DNA of 64,000 nt, from contig JNJK01000006.1 in assembly GCA_000701625.1 (NCBI GenBank), forward strand, positions 124,001-188,000, in the 5' to 3' direction. Below are positions 24,948-33,368 of the stretch, in pieces (the first letter of the stretch is position 1; each line of letters starts with the position of its first letter). The translations under genes were made by a program, and so were the position numbers. Source of the stretch: Lachnospiraceae bacterium MC2017. Lineage in GTDB: Bacteria > Bacillota > Clostridia > Lachnospirales > Lachnospiraceae. Below the pieces are notes generated by a model, which was not told the DNA's origin, made no database searches, and saw only the letters and a program-made list of their open reading frames with translations.

Positions 24948-26422
24948 TGAAATACACACAAAACTATAAGCTAAATAAGCCAGACAGTACTGATAAGTTT
25001 GATATTGATCATTTCAACTCGAACTTTGACAAGATAGATTCGGAAATGAAGAATGCAGCAAACGGACTGAATTATGTTAAAAAGGCGATCACTTCAAATC
25101 CGGACGGGACGGGGGCCATTGATCTCACGATAGGAACCAGGGATGGGGAGAAGGGCGATTTGTCTGTAGCCATAGGCGAAAAAGTAATGGCCACAGGAAA
25201 AGGCGCTATTGCAGCCGGGGTTGGAAGTAATGCAAGCGGTGCATTCAGTCATGCTGAAGGAACATTTTATGTGGAAAGACTTAGGGAAAGCCTAAAGATA
25301 ACAGACGTTGAACAGAACGCCGTTGTTATTGCTTCTATAAAGGGTATAGAGAATGGAGAGGTAGATCTTGAAGAGTGGCTTTCGGAATCAAAGGTTTATA
25401 TTGTTTCGCAGAATGTGAATTACGACGATCCTGAAAGTATCTTAAGCACTACTAAGAAAATAGAAGTTGATAGATATGTAACGGCATCAGAAGGATATCG
25501 CTTCAAAGCTGATAAAGAAAGTCATTCGTTAAAAGCCGGAGACAAGGTGTATCTTATTAGGCTTTTTGAAACAAAGAGCATAGGAAATTATTCTCATGCA
25601 GAAGGTATGGGAACCTGTTCTGATGGTGAGGCATCACATGCAGAGGGAATACACACGTCAGCAATTGGAAACGCAGCACACAGCAGTGGTCTTAAGAGTA
25701 TTGCATCCGCTAGTGGAGGATTTGCGCATGGATCTGGAGTGATAGCGGATAATGGTTATTCGGTAGCCTTTGGTGTATATAATGCGCACATGAAGGGAGG
25801 GGCTACGCCCTATCAGGGAAGAGGAACAGCTTTTGTAATAGGAAATGGACTGGAAGATTCACGTTCAAATGCGCTTTCACTGAGCTACGATGGAGTACTG
25901 AAAACAGCTTCAACTATGACAGCATCTACTTCGGCGGATTATGCTGAGTATTTCGAATGGAAAGATGGTAATTCAGAAAACGAGGATAGAGTCGGATATT
26001 TTGTAACGCTTGATGGAAATATGATAAGGAAAGCTACAGATCAGGATGATTATGTCCTAGGCGTGGTTTCTGGAAGTCCATGCATTCTTGGAAATGGTGA
26101 TTGTGATGTATGGAATGGAAGGCTCATAAGGGATGACTTCAGGAGAGTAATCATGGAAGAGGACAGCGATGGAGGTCATGCAAAGATAAATCCGGAATAT
26201 GACAATACACGTAATTATAAAAACAGAGCAGACAGACCTGAATGGTCAGCGGTAGGAATGCTTGGAATTCTACCCGTCAGACAGGATGGAACCCTTAAGG
26301 TGAACGGCTATGCCACTGTAAATCTTGATGGAATGGCAACTGAGTGTGACAGATCAGTCAAAAACGCCTACAGGGTAATAAATATAAAATCTGCGGAAGT
26401 CGCAGAAATAATTTTTCGTTAA
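24947..26422 (+). CDS. Phage appendage protein with YadA-like repeats and G2 self-cleaving domain
   Basis: A 491-residue tail appendage. After an attachment region (about 1-45) come trimeric adhesin-head repeats (AIGEKVMATGKGAIAAGVGS and SHAEG motifs at about 70-105 and 215-275). The C-terminal 150 residues match the peptidase G2 domain of phage neck appendages: TSADYAEYFEWKDG at its start, VLGVVSGSP and GMLGILPVR later. In that family a Ser/Asp pair cuts the C-terminal chaperone off after trimerisation. It probably binds host glycans. A strong terminator follows. Confidence 0.85.
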   Translation: MKYTQNYKLNKPDSTDKFDIDHFNSNFDKIDSEMKNAANGLNYVKKAITSNPDGTGAIDLTIGTRDGEKGDLSVAIGEKVMATGKGAIAAGVGSNASGAFSHAEGTFYVERLRESLKITDVEQNAVVIASIKGIENGEVDLEEWLSESKVYIVSQNVNYDDPESILSTTKKIEVDRYVTASEGYRFKADKESHSLKAGDKVYLIRLFETKSIGNYSHAEGMGTCSDGEASHAEGIHTSAIGNAAHSSGLKSIASASGGFAHGSGVIADNGYSVAFGVYNAHMKGGATPYQGRGTAFVIGNGLEDSRSNALSLSYDGVLKTASTMTASTSADYAEYFEWKDGNSENEDRVGYFVTLDGNMIRKATDQDDYVLGVVSGSPCILGNGDCDVWNGRLIRDDFRRVIMEEDSDGGHAKINPEYDNTRNYKNRADRPEWSAVGMLGILPVRQDGTLKVNGYATVNLDGMATECDRSVKNAYRVINIKSAEVAEIIFR

Positions 26423-26424
26423 AG

Positions 26425-26446
26425 ACAGCCTTCGGGCTGTTTTTTT
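26425..26446 (+). terminator. Terminator after the appendage gene
   Basis: ACAGCC (26425-26430), loop TTCG, GGCTGT (26435-26440), then seven T. It separates the tail operon from the lysis genes. Confidence 0.9.
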
Positions 26447-26474
26447 AATACACATTTTTATAAGGAGGCTCGAA

Positions 26475-26897
26475 ATGAAAGAGTTATGGAACGTAGCACA
26501 GTGTGCATTTGCAGCAATGGGAGGAGCGATTGGTTCGGTGTTAGGGGGCTTTGATGGATTTCTTTATGCATTGATACTCTTTGTAGTGATCGACTATGTG
26601 TCGGGAATCTTTGTTGCGGTAAGTAACGGAATACTCTCAAGTTCAGTTGGATTCAGGGGAATTGCAAAGAAGGTACTGCTTTTCTTTCTTGTAGCAGTGT
26701 CCACCAGCATTGACCGTCATGTTCTTCAGACCGGAGAGGTCGTAAGGACAGCGGTCATTTTCTTTTATTTATCAAATGAGGGCGTTTCGATTCTTGAAAA
26801 TGCTACCAGGTTAGGGCTGCCGGTACCGGAAAAGTTGAAGAAGGTCCTGGAGCAGATCAAGGAGGGGAATGATGACGGAGAAAAAGAGGTTCATTGA
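26475..26897 (+). CDS. Phage holin
   Basis: A 140-residue holin of the toxin-secretion/phage lysis family (Holin_4, Cph1 type). Three hydrophobic segments (about 10-30, 34-52 and 65-85) and the motif FVVIDYVSGIFVA are typical. It should form membrane lesions that release the endolysin encoded next. GGAGG precedes ATG 26475. Its end overlaps the endolysin start. Confidence 0.92.
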   Translation: MKELWNVAQCAFAAMGGAIGSVLGGFDGFLYALILFVVIDYVSGIFVAVSNGILSSSVGFRGIAKKVLLFFLVAVSTSIDRHVLQTGEVVRTAVIFFYLSNEGVSILENATRLGLPVPEKLKKVLEQIKEGNDDGEKEVH

Positions 26898-27552
26898 GCT
26901 TATTGGCAGCGCGGCTGTAGCAGCGTATGGGGAGTATAAGATACTTCCCTCGCTTGCTATAGCGCAGGCTATTCTTGAAAGTAACTGGGGAAAGAGCGGT
27001 CTTTCGAAGGATTGCTATAACTTTTTCGGGATGAAATGGAGAGTCGGTTGTGGCTGTGATTATAAGGAATATTCGACAAAGGAGCAGAAACCGGATGGCA
27101 GCTACTACACCATAAAAGCTAGGTTCAGAAAATATAGTAGCGTTGAGGAAGGAATCCAGGGGTATTATAAGTTCCTTTCCGGATATAAGCGTTATCACAA
27201 TCTTATAGGTGTGACAGATGCAGACACTGTATGTGATCTCATCCGGGCTGATGGCTGGGCGACTTCTCTAAAGTATGCCGAAAATCTGAAGAAGATGATC
27301 AGGACATACAGCCTGACGGATTACGACAAGAAAGTGATCGGTAAGTCGTCGTTCACAAAAATGAAGGCTATGGTTAGGATAAGTAATCTTCGGATCAGAA
27401 GCGGCCCGGGAACAGACTATGCCTGGACGGGAAAATACTGCGAAAAAGGATATAACAATATCTTAGAAACAAAACCGGGAAAAGGCTCAGTTAAAGGCTG
27501 GGGAAAGCTAGAAGATGGAAGCGGTTGGATTTCGATGGATTATGCAAAATAG
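26872..27552 (+). CDS. Endolysin: glucosaminidase with SH3-like domain
   Basis: A 226-residue lysin. Residues about 8-145 are an N-acetylglucosaminidase (LytG/FlgJ-like) domain with the catalytic Glu in AQAILESNWGKSG and the FFGMKW motif. Residues about 160-226 form an SH3-like wall-binding domain (ISNLRIRSGPGTDYAWTG). Adjacent ATG codons at 26869 and 26872 are both possible behind GGAGGG. Paired with the overlapping holin gene, it lyses the cell at the end of the phage cycle. Confidence 0.92.
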   Translation: MTEKKRFIELIGSAAVAAYGEYKILPSLAIAQAILESNWGKSGLSKDCYNFFGMKWRVGCGCDYKEYSTKEQKPDGSYYTIKARFRKYSSVEEGIQGYYKFLSGYKRYHNLIGVTDADTVCDLIRADGWATSLKYAENLKKMIRTYSLTDYDKKVIGKSSFTKMKAMVRISNLRIRSGPGTDYAWTGKYCEKGYNNILETKPGKGSVKGWGKLEDGSGWISMDYAK

Positions 27553-27647
27553 AAATAATTGAAGTAGAATAGCGCAAATACTATACTATAGTATATGCTG
27601 CAGTTTGGGGAATAAGAGTGTTTATTTTCATAGTGGAGGTAACACCA

Positions 27648-27905
27648 ATGCCTAAAGATGATAAAAGAAACATTGAAGAACTAAAAAAAATTAAAGGTTG
27701 TATCAGACAATCCGCCGATATTCAAGATATTGCAAATAGGGGATTTGAAGCGCTCAAAAACACGTTGTCCCCCGCAGATATGATGGAATTTCTATCTTAT
27801 GTCGCCGTTAATGCCAGGATTGCTGATCTTGATGGAAGACTTAACAACGATAATGCAGATTCAGCTACTATGACTTATGAAGATATCATAAAAATATTTA
27901 GTTGA
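27648..27905 (+). CDS. Small hypothetical protein after the lysis module
   Basis: An 85-residue helical, mildly acidic protein with no known motif; it includes FEALKNTLSPADMMEFLSY. GGAGGT lies 7 bases before ATG 27648. It is the last rightward gene of the phage late region, before the reverse-oriented brnA fragment. Function unknown. Confidence 0.5.
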   Translation: MPKDDKRNIEELKKIKGCIRQSADIQDIANRGFEALKNTLSPADMMEFLSYVAVNARIADLDGRLNNDNADSATMTYEDIIKIFS

Positions 27906-27935
27906 ATAAGATAAGAAGCTAGAATAGATAAGGTA

Positions 27936-28112
27936 TTAGCTCTGTCGATAATATTTTGGATTTGCAGGTCTAAACTCATGGAGTTCGTCGTCTGTAAGAT
28001 TTGGAGCATCATCAGTGAAGGTTACGGGCTTTTTTGAAGCAGCCTTTATTTCTTCAAGCTGTTCTTTAGTAGGGAAGTCTTCTGGGTTCAGTTTCATTGA
28101 TTCTGTAGCCAT
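27936..28112 (-). pseudogene. Truncated orphan BrnA antitoxin fragment
   Basis: A 58-codon frame nearly identical to residues 1-54 of the intact BrnA at 45211 (shared KEQLEEIKAASKKPVTFTDD and DELHEFRPANPKYYR). It stops where the DNA-binding ribbon-helix-helix domain should begin, and no BrnT gene is upstream. Its RBS GGAGG is intact, so a short BrnT-binding-type peptide could still be made, though decay is the simpler view. Confidence 0.8.
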
Positions 28113-28213
28113 TGTAGATCCTCCTTTCACGAGGAGATAAGTAAAGTTTTTATCTCAGTATGAAAAATAGTAATCGCCATAGGATTACAAGATAGAACTA
28201 AACTAATGATAGT

Positions 28214-28259
28214 AAGAGGATAACTTCGTAGTCAATGACTGAAGTTATCCTCTTTTTTC
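28214..28259. terminator. Strong terminator, right flank of the brnA fragment
   Basis: AAGAGGATAACTTC (28214-28227) pairs with GAAGTTATCCTCTT (28241-28254), with further AGTC/GACT pairing in the loop, followed by T-run TTTTTT. Confidence 0.85.
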
Positions 28260-28261
28260 GT

Positions 28262-28350
28262 TTTAAATATATTTTCTAAGAAGCAAGTCAGTCTGCGGAT
28301 TGTCACCAGCGAAGAATATGTGTGATGAAAACTACCGAAATCTTTTATTA
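28262..28350 (-). pseudogene. 3' fragment of a GNAT acetyltransferase gene
   Basis: The minus strand encodes FSSHIFFAGDNPQTDLLLRK and a stop, matching the last 27 residues of the intact GNAT protein at 56637 (FSSHTFCVGDDPQTDLLMRK). An in-frame stop lies just upstream. It is a relic, and evidence that this flank shares ancestry with the 56-kb region. Confidence 0.75.
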
Positions 28351-28439
28351 GGGTGGCAGCTCCTTTTATAAGTTACGTCGATTACAGCTAGCTGTAATAT
28401 GCACATGCTATTATGTTAGTAATTTCAAGGAGGATGCTT

Positions 28440-28625
28440 ATGACAAGAGCTACTTATGAGCCTACAGGTGAAGAGTGCTGGATAAACATGGACTATGTTA
28501 TTGATGCTTATCCGCTGGGGAATAAGATGAGGCTTTATACTATAGATAGAGAAAGAGGTTCATATCTTGTAAATAGAGAGGCGTTTGAATTTGAGCAGGC
28601 GTTTGCAAATCAGCTTAAATTTTGA
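28440..28625 (+). CDS. Small hypothetical protein
   Basis: A 61-residue protein with a beta-rich look (CWINMDYVIDAYPLGNKMRL). AAGGAGG six bases before ATG 28440 chooses this start over ATG 28413. No family recognised. It stands between the GNAT relic and a structured non-coding stretch, upstream of the HTH/zinc gene. Confidence 0.5.
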   Translation: MTRATYEPTGEECWINMDYVIDAYPLGNKMRLYTIDRERGSYLVNREAFEFEQAFANQLKF

Positions 28626-28659
28626 AATGACAGTAAATAAATAATAAAAACTAGGGAAA

Positions 28660-28760
28660 GATAATATTGACCGATGTTACAGCTTTAAGTTGTAACCGAC
28701 GAAGAGTAGCCAGGAAATATGCGATATAAGCGTATATTTTCTGGCTATATTTTTTTATCA
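28660..28760 (+). ncRNA. Candidate structured RNA ending in a terminator
   Basis: GTTACA (28676 onward) pairs with TGTAAC, followed by a linker CGACGAAGAG and then a long terminator stem TAGCCAG (28707-28713) with CTGGCTA (28741-28747), inner A/T pairs, and a seven-T run. No reading frame covers it. It could be a small RNA, a leader attenuator of the HTH/zinc gene, or simply a terminator. Confidence 0.4.
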
Positions 28761-28777
28761 AAAAAATAGCAGAATAT

Positions 28778-28967
28778 CCCGGAATTTACTCCGTCAAATC
28801 CCCTTAGTAAAGATAGAAGGCAGAACCTTCGAACGATAGGAGGAATTTTACAATGACAGACAAGCAGAAAAACCAGATTGCTGTATATAGAGGGCAGGGG
28901 CTTGGATATTCCGTGATAGCTCAGATGATGGGGTTATCAATTAATACTATTAAGACACATTGCAGGA
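28778..28967 (+). repeat. 190-bp block duplicated at 45659-45848
   Basis: The two copies match at 189 of 190 positions by direct reading (T/G difference 4 bases before CAATG). The block covers a leader with the hairpin GAAGG/CCTTC, the ribosome-binding site and the first 115 bases of the HTH/zinc gene. Confidence 0.95.
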
Positions 28968-29263
28968 GGTATGGGCTTGGTGGGAAACGTGCATTTGAAG
29001 ATCAGGGAGATATAACTATTTCTGCATGTGAAAATTGTGGGAAACCAGTACAGCAGAAGAAGGGAAGAAAGAAGAAACGTTTTTGCTGTGACAGATGTAG
29101 AAATGCCTGGTGGAATGCACACTTGGAGTTAGTGAATAGGAAAGCCAATTATGAGTGTACATGCGAAAAGTGCGGAAAGAAATTCATTTCGTATGGAAAT
29201 AAGGATAGGAAGTATTGTAGCCATGAGTGTTATATCGAAGATCGTTTCGGAGGTGAGTACTAA
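28853..29263 (+). CDS. HTH and double zinc-ribbon protein, recombinase-linked copy
   Basis: A 136-residue paralogue of the protein at 3294. It has the same layout: helix-turn-helix (GLGYSVIAQMMGLSINTIKT), CENC/FCCDRC cluster and CEKC/YCSHEC cluster. RBS AGGAGG precedes ATG. Its stop is directly coupled to the SHOCT-like gene, and the recombinases follow, so it probably belongs to the integration module as DNA-binding accessory or regulator. Its 5' end recurs in truncated form at 45734. Confidence 0.7.
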   Translation: MTDKQKNQIAVYRGQGLGYSVIAQMMGLSINTIKTHCRRYGLGGKRAFEDQGDITISACENCGKPVQQKKGRKKKRFCCDRCRNAWWNAHLELVNRKANYECTCEKCGKKFISYGNKDRKYCSHECYIEDRFGGEY

Positions 29264-29478
29264 TGCAGGTAACAAAGACAAACACTCCTGCGCTTAATAC
29301 TCCGGCAAGAGCGATGACTATTGAGGCTATGCAGCAGGATTTTGAGTATGAAATGGCAGAAAAGATCACGAAGGCGCTTCTCGATAACGGGCTTATATCT
29401 GAGGATGAACGGGAAAGGATATCCGCATTAAACCGGGAAAAATTCACCCCTTTTTATCGCGATATTATGGAGAAATAA
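29263..29478 (+). CDS. SHOCT-like small protein
   Basis: A 71-residue protein. The C-terminal half (EMAEKITKALLDNGLISEDE, then RERISALNREKF) resembles a SHOCT-type short helical domain often found on or beside large serine recombinases of Firmicutes. It overlaps the HTH/zinc gene by one base and directly precedes the recombinase promoter element. A role in directionality control is plausible but inferred. Confidence 0.65.
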   Translation: MQVTKTNTPALNTPARAMTIEAMQQDFEYEMAEKITKALLDNGLISEDERERISALNREKFTPFYRDIMEK

Positions 29479-29514
29479 CTTGATATATGTGGCATCAAGA
29501 GTGATGAATAGTAT
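29479..29514 (+). promoter_or_regulatory. Repeated promoter-like element, copy 4
   Basis: TTGATA at 29480-29485, 17 bases, GATGAA at 29503-29508, with CAAGAGTGAT in the 3' half. It begins right after the SHOCT-like stop codon and ends 24 bases before the first recombinase. Confidence 0.6.
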
Positions 29515-29537
29515 CGACCTAATACGGAGGTGAGACG

Positions 29538-31103
29538 GTGATAAGGATAACGAAAATAGAATCTACACCGAGCTTTGTTAGACAGAAAAAGGTCCGGGTT
29601 GCCGCTTACGCCAGAGTCTCAACAGATAGTGATGAGCAGCTTTTAAGTCTTGAAACTCAAAAGGAACATTATGAGTCCTTTATTAAGGAGCATCAGGGCT
29701 GGGAATATGCAGGTCTGTATTTTGACGAGGGTATTAGCGGTACCAAGATCGAAAGGCGGGATGGTCTCCTTAAACTTCTTAAGGATTGCGAGGAAGGTAA
29801 AATCGATCGAGTTATTACAAAGTCCATCAGCCGTTTTTCAAGAAACACAACCAATACACTGGAAATGGTCAGGAAACTTTCTAAGCTTGGCATTTATATC
29901 TTTTTTGAGAAAGAGAACATCGACACAGAACACATGAGTTCGGAACTCATGCTTTCAATTCTAAGCTCAATCGCAGAAAGCGAGTCTAGGTCCATTTCGG
30001 AAAATAGTAAGTGGTCAGTAAAGAGACGGTTTGAAGAAGGAAAATTTATTATTTCGTATCCGCCTTATGGATATACAAAGGTTGGAGAAAAGATTGTAGT
30101 AGTGCCTGAGGAAGCTGAAGTTGTAAAAGAAATTTTCAGAATGGCTCTTTCAGGTGTAGGCTCTTACGGAATAGCAAATACTCTTAACGAAAAAGGCATA
30201 AAAACCAAAAGGAATCGACGCTGGGGAGAATCAACGGTGCTTGAGATTCTTAAAAATGAGAAATACACAGGTGATGCGATTTTTCAAAAGACTTTTACGG
30301 ATGATGGATTTAATCGGCATATAAATTATGGCGAAGAAAACATGTATTTATGTAAAAATCACCACGAAGCAATCATAAGCCATGAGACATTTGACATGGT
30401 AGGGAAGGCGATGACCAGGCGGGGGCAAGAAAAAGGAAATAGCGAGAATACTGATAAGTACCAAAATAGATATTCGCTTTCTGGAAAGATTATCTGTGGT
30501 GAGTGTGGATCGACTTTTAAGAGAAGAAGCCACTACAAACCCAGTGGAGATTATATTGCCTGGACCTGCAAAGGACATCTTGCTGACAAGGATTCCTGCA
30601 GCATGCTTTATGTAAAAGACGCTCACATAAAGCTAGCTTTTGTGAGGATGATGAATAAGCTGCAAGTGGGGTGGAAACATATGATGAGGCCATTCGTGGA
30701 TGGACTTAGGGGATTTAACAACATTGATAGGCTTCATCAGATAAATGACTTGGAATCACGAATTGAAAGAAATGATGGACAGCAGCGGGTGCTTGTAAGC
30801 CTTTTGAGTTCTGGTTACATCGAACCGGAAGTTTATCACGCGGAGCATAACGCACTGACTCAAGAAGCTGATTCCCTTATGAAGGAAAAGCAGCAGCTTT
30901 CCCAAAGTATAAGCGGTGACATGACCCATCTAACTGAGGCTGAAAAGCTACAAAGGTTTTTAGCGAAAAAGGTAGATATTACGGAATATGATGAAGAGAT
31001 TTTCACTGAGTATGTTGAAAGCATAACAGTTCAAAATAGGAAAACGTTTACCTTCAATATGAAATGCGGACTAAAGTTGACAGAAAGTGTGGCGCTAGAA
31101 TGA
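29538..31103 (+). CDS. Large serine recombinase 1
   Basis: A 521-residue large serine recombinase. The catalytic domain spans residues 18-165 with nucleophile Ser28 in AYARVSTDS and SISRFSRN supplying conserved arginines. A Recombinase domain follows, then a zinc ribbon with CGEC (about 318) and paired cysteines (WTCKG, DSC), a coiled coil and a C-terminal part. It has its own promoter element. It probably integrates or excises the prophage or element together with the two next genes; the GTG/ATG start at 29538 follows GGAGG. Confidence 0.92.
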   Translation: MIRITKIESTPSFVRQKKVRVAAYARVSTDSDEQLLSLETQKEHYESFIKEHQGWEYAGLYFDEGISGTKIERRDGLLKLLKDCEEGKIDRVITKSISRFSRNTTNTLEMVRKLSKLGIYIFFEKENIDTEHMSSELMLSILSSIAESESRSISENSKWSVKRRFEEGKFIISYPPYGYTKVGEKIVVVPEEAEVVKEIFRMALSGVGSYGIANTLNEKGIKTKRNRRWGESTVLEILKNEKYTGDAIFQKTFTDDGFNRHINYGEENMYLCKNHHEAIISHETFDMVGKAMTRRGQEKGNSENTDKYQNRYSLSGKIICGECGSTFKRRSHYKPSGDYIAWTCKGHLADKDSCSMLYVKDAHIKLAFVRMMNKLQVGWKHMMRPFVDGLRGFNNIDRLHQINDLESRIERNDGQQRVLVSLLSSGYIEPEVYHAEHNALTQEADSLMKEKQQLSQSISGDMTHLTEAEKLQRFLAKKVDITEYDEEIFTEYVESITVQNRKTFTFNMKCGLKLTESVALE

Positions 31104-31516
31104 CGCACATACCATACGGATACAAAATCGAAAGCGGAACTGCTTCATTCAATGATGATGCTGTGTTGATCAGGAAGCTGTTTACCAATTTCATCGAGTG
31201 CAAATCAATGAGAGCTGCTGCAAAAGCAGCCGGGTTAAATAAAACACATTCTGTAATAGGAAGGATCCTAAGAAATGGGGTTTATCTTGGAACTGATTTT
31301 TACCCACAGCTCATTGATTATGAGACATTTACTAAGGCGCAGGAGATACGAAATACCAACGTAAAGAGCCAAAAACGGCCCCACTGCTATAGAACAGATA
31401 CACAGATTCCTAAATCATTTAGGTTCAAGATCGGCAAGGTGGAAAAGAAATACGATGATCCATATTTGCAGGCACAATTCGTATATAGCCAGATAGGAGA
31501 AGAGCGCAATGAATAA
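31100..31516 (+). CDS. Recombinase-domain protein lacking the catalytic domain
   Basis: A 138-residue protein that matches only the central DNA-binding Recombinase domain of large serine recombinases (THIPYGYKIESGTASFNDDA, then NGVYLGTDFYPQLIDYETF). No serine nucleophile domain precedes it: ATG 31100 overlaps the previous stop (ATGA). It is intact and coupled on both sides, overlapping the next gene by 8 bases, so it looks like a real accessory subunit rather than a relic. Confidence 0.75.
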   Translation: MTHIPYGYKIESGTASFNDDAVLIRKLFTNFIECKSMRAAAKAAGLNKTHSVIGRILRNGVYLGTDFYPQLIDYETFTKAQEIRNTNVKSQKRPHCYRTDTQIPKSFRFKIGKVEKKYDDPYLQAQFVYSQIGEERNE

Positions 31517-33086
31517 AAACGTAATACTAATCCCGGCCAGAAAGCGCAAAGGGAACAGTGTGGCAAAAGAAGTAGATAAGCCGAAACTCAAGGTTGCAGC
31601 ATACTGTAGAGTAAGTACTGACAGCGATGAACAGGCTGGTAGTTATGAAGTACAGGTTGAACACTACACTGATTATATCAGTCGTAATAATAAGTGGGAG
31701 TTGGCGGGCATTTACGCTGATGAAGGTATTTCCGGTACTAATACAAAAAAGCGGGAAGGCTTCAATGAGATGATTGATGATTGTATGAAAGGAAAGATCG
31801 ACTTGGTTATTACAAAGTCCATCAGCCGCTTTGCCAGAAATACCTTAGACTGCCTCAAGTATGTAAGAAAGCTCAGGGATAAGAATATAGCAATCATTTT
31901 TGAAAAGGAAAACATTAATACATTAGAAGCCAGCGGGGAGCTTCTTCTTACCATCATGGCTTCCCTTGCACAGCAGGAGTCACAATCCTTAAGCCAGAAT
32001 GTGAAACTTGGATTACAATTCAGGTATCAAAACGGTGATGTGCAAGTTAATACAAACCATTTTCTGGGATACACTAAGGATAAAGATGGAAAACTAATTA
32101 TTGATAAAAAAGAAGCCGTAATAATTCGCAGAATTTATAGAGAATATTTAGAAGGCGCCAGTATTAGAGATATTGCTAAAGGTTTGGAAAGGGACAAGAT
32201 AAAAACCGGTGGAAAGAGATACAAATGGCATTTTAGTACAGTTCATGGAATTCTTACGAATGAAAAATACATCGGGGACGCTCTTTTACAAAAAACAATT
32301 ACAACAGATTTTATTGAAAAAACCAGAATAAAGAATGATGGTTCATATCCAGAGTATCCACAGTATTATGTGACGGGAAATCATGAAGCTATTATTCCCA
32401 GGGATATTTTCACTCAGGTGCAAGAAGAGATAGCTCGGAGAGCGAACATGTCTAGTGGAAATGGAAAAAGGAAGCGACTCTATTCTAGCAGATATGCTCT
32501 TAGCAGCCTTTGTACATGCTCCAGATGCGGTGATATTTACAGACGTGTCGCCTGGAATAACAGAGGAAAACGGTCAAATGTATGGCGTTGTTGTACGAGA
32601 GTGGAAAGTGGACCTAAAGCGTGCGATGCGCCTACAATCCCGGAGAGTGAACTTCAGGAAGCGACAATTAAAGCGATCAATCAATTGCTTAAGTGTTCGC
32701 CTTCGATGATCAAGACTTTACTGGATAATGTGCGAGAGACAATTGTTGATGATAATAGCTGTGAGCTCGAAACCTTGGATGAATTGCTGAAGGTAAAGCA
32801 AACGGAACTTGTAAAGTTAACACAGGCAAAGAAGGATTATTCTGATCTGCTGGATGAGATGGATATACTGCAAGAAAAGAGGCAGAAGCTCTTAGTTGAA
32901 AGGGCTGAAAGGGAAGGTGTCAAAAGAAGATTAAGTGAACTGGAACTATTCATCAAAGTGACCAGCAGGGAGATTACAGAATATGACGAAGCATTAGTCC
33001 GAAAATATATCAAGGAAATAAAAATATACGATTATAGGTTTCAGGTTTTCTTTAAAGCCGGAATTGATTTGGATATTACAAGATAA
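31509..33086 (+). CDS. Large serine recombinase 2
   Basis: A 525-residue large serine recombinase, only partly similar to recombinase 1. Nucleophile Ser36 lies in AYCRVSTDSD; SISRFARN follows. The zinc ribbon includes CTCSRCGDIY and later WRCC; a coiled coil lies near 420-480. A fragment of the same C-terminal region (VRETIVDD pattern) occurs at 38032. The tandem of two recombinases and a small one recalls paired ccr-type systems, where both large proteins are needed for movement. Here that is inference. Confidence 0.92.
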   Translation: MNKNVILIPARKRKGNSVAKEVDKPKLKVAAYCRVSTDSDEQAGSYEVQVEHYTDYISRNNKWELAGIYADEGISGTNTKKREGFNEMIDDCMKGKIDLVITKSISRFARNTLDCLKYVRKLRDKNIAIIFEKENINTLEASGELLLTIMASLAQQESQSLSQNVKLGLQFRYQNGDVQVNTNHFLGYTKDKDGKLIIDKKEAVIIRRIYREYLEGASIRDIAKGLERDKIKTGGKRYKWHFSTVHGILTNEKYIGDALLQKTITTDFIEKTRIKNDGSYPEYPQYYVTGNHEAIIPRDIFTQVQEEIARRANMSSGNGKRKRLYSSRYALSSLCTCSRCGDIYRRVAWNNRGKRSNVWRCCTRVESGPKACDAPTIPESELQEATIKAINQLLKCSPSMIKTLLDNVRETIVDDNSCELETLDELLKVKQTELVKLTQAKKDYSDLLDEMDILQEKRQKLLVERAEREGVKRRLSELELFIKVTSREITEYDEALVRKYIKEIKIYDYRFQVFFKAGIDLDITR

Positions 33087-33333
33087 TAATTAGCGGGAAA
33101 GATTCTTCTGCATTTATGCATGATACAGAAATGGATGTAAGGTGAAAAATACCACGGTGCTGGATCGTAGAAAAGGCTATAATTTTGCTACGAATGACGA
33201 GGCTAATATTGAGATATTTCGTACATGATGAAATAGGCACCTTTTGAATAAGTGAACGGATTCAAAAATAAAACGAAATAAATTCAAAAAAATAATTGAC
33301 GCGTATCATTATGCGTGTTAACGAAATGTATTC

Positions 33334-33362
33334 TTGAAAAATAAAGATCTTTTTTGTACTAT
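33334..33362 (+). promoter_or_regulatory. Promoter of the 33.4-kb small RNA
   Basis: TTGAAA (33334-33339), exact 17-base spacer, TACTAT (33357-33362). The start of transcription is expected near 33369. Confidence 0.75.
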
Positions 33363-33368
33363 AGTTAT

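Noticed and set aside
29538-33086. Identifiable attL/attR core sites
   Set aside because: Serine-recombinase att cores are too short and degenerate to call without the empty site, and the left end is outside the window.
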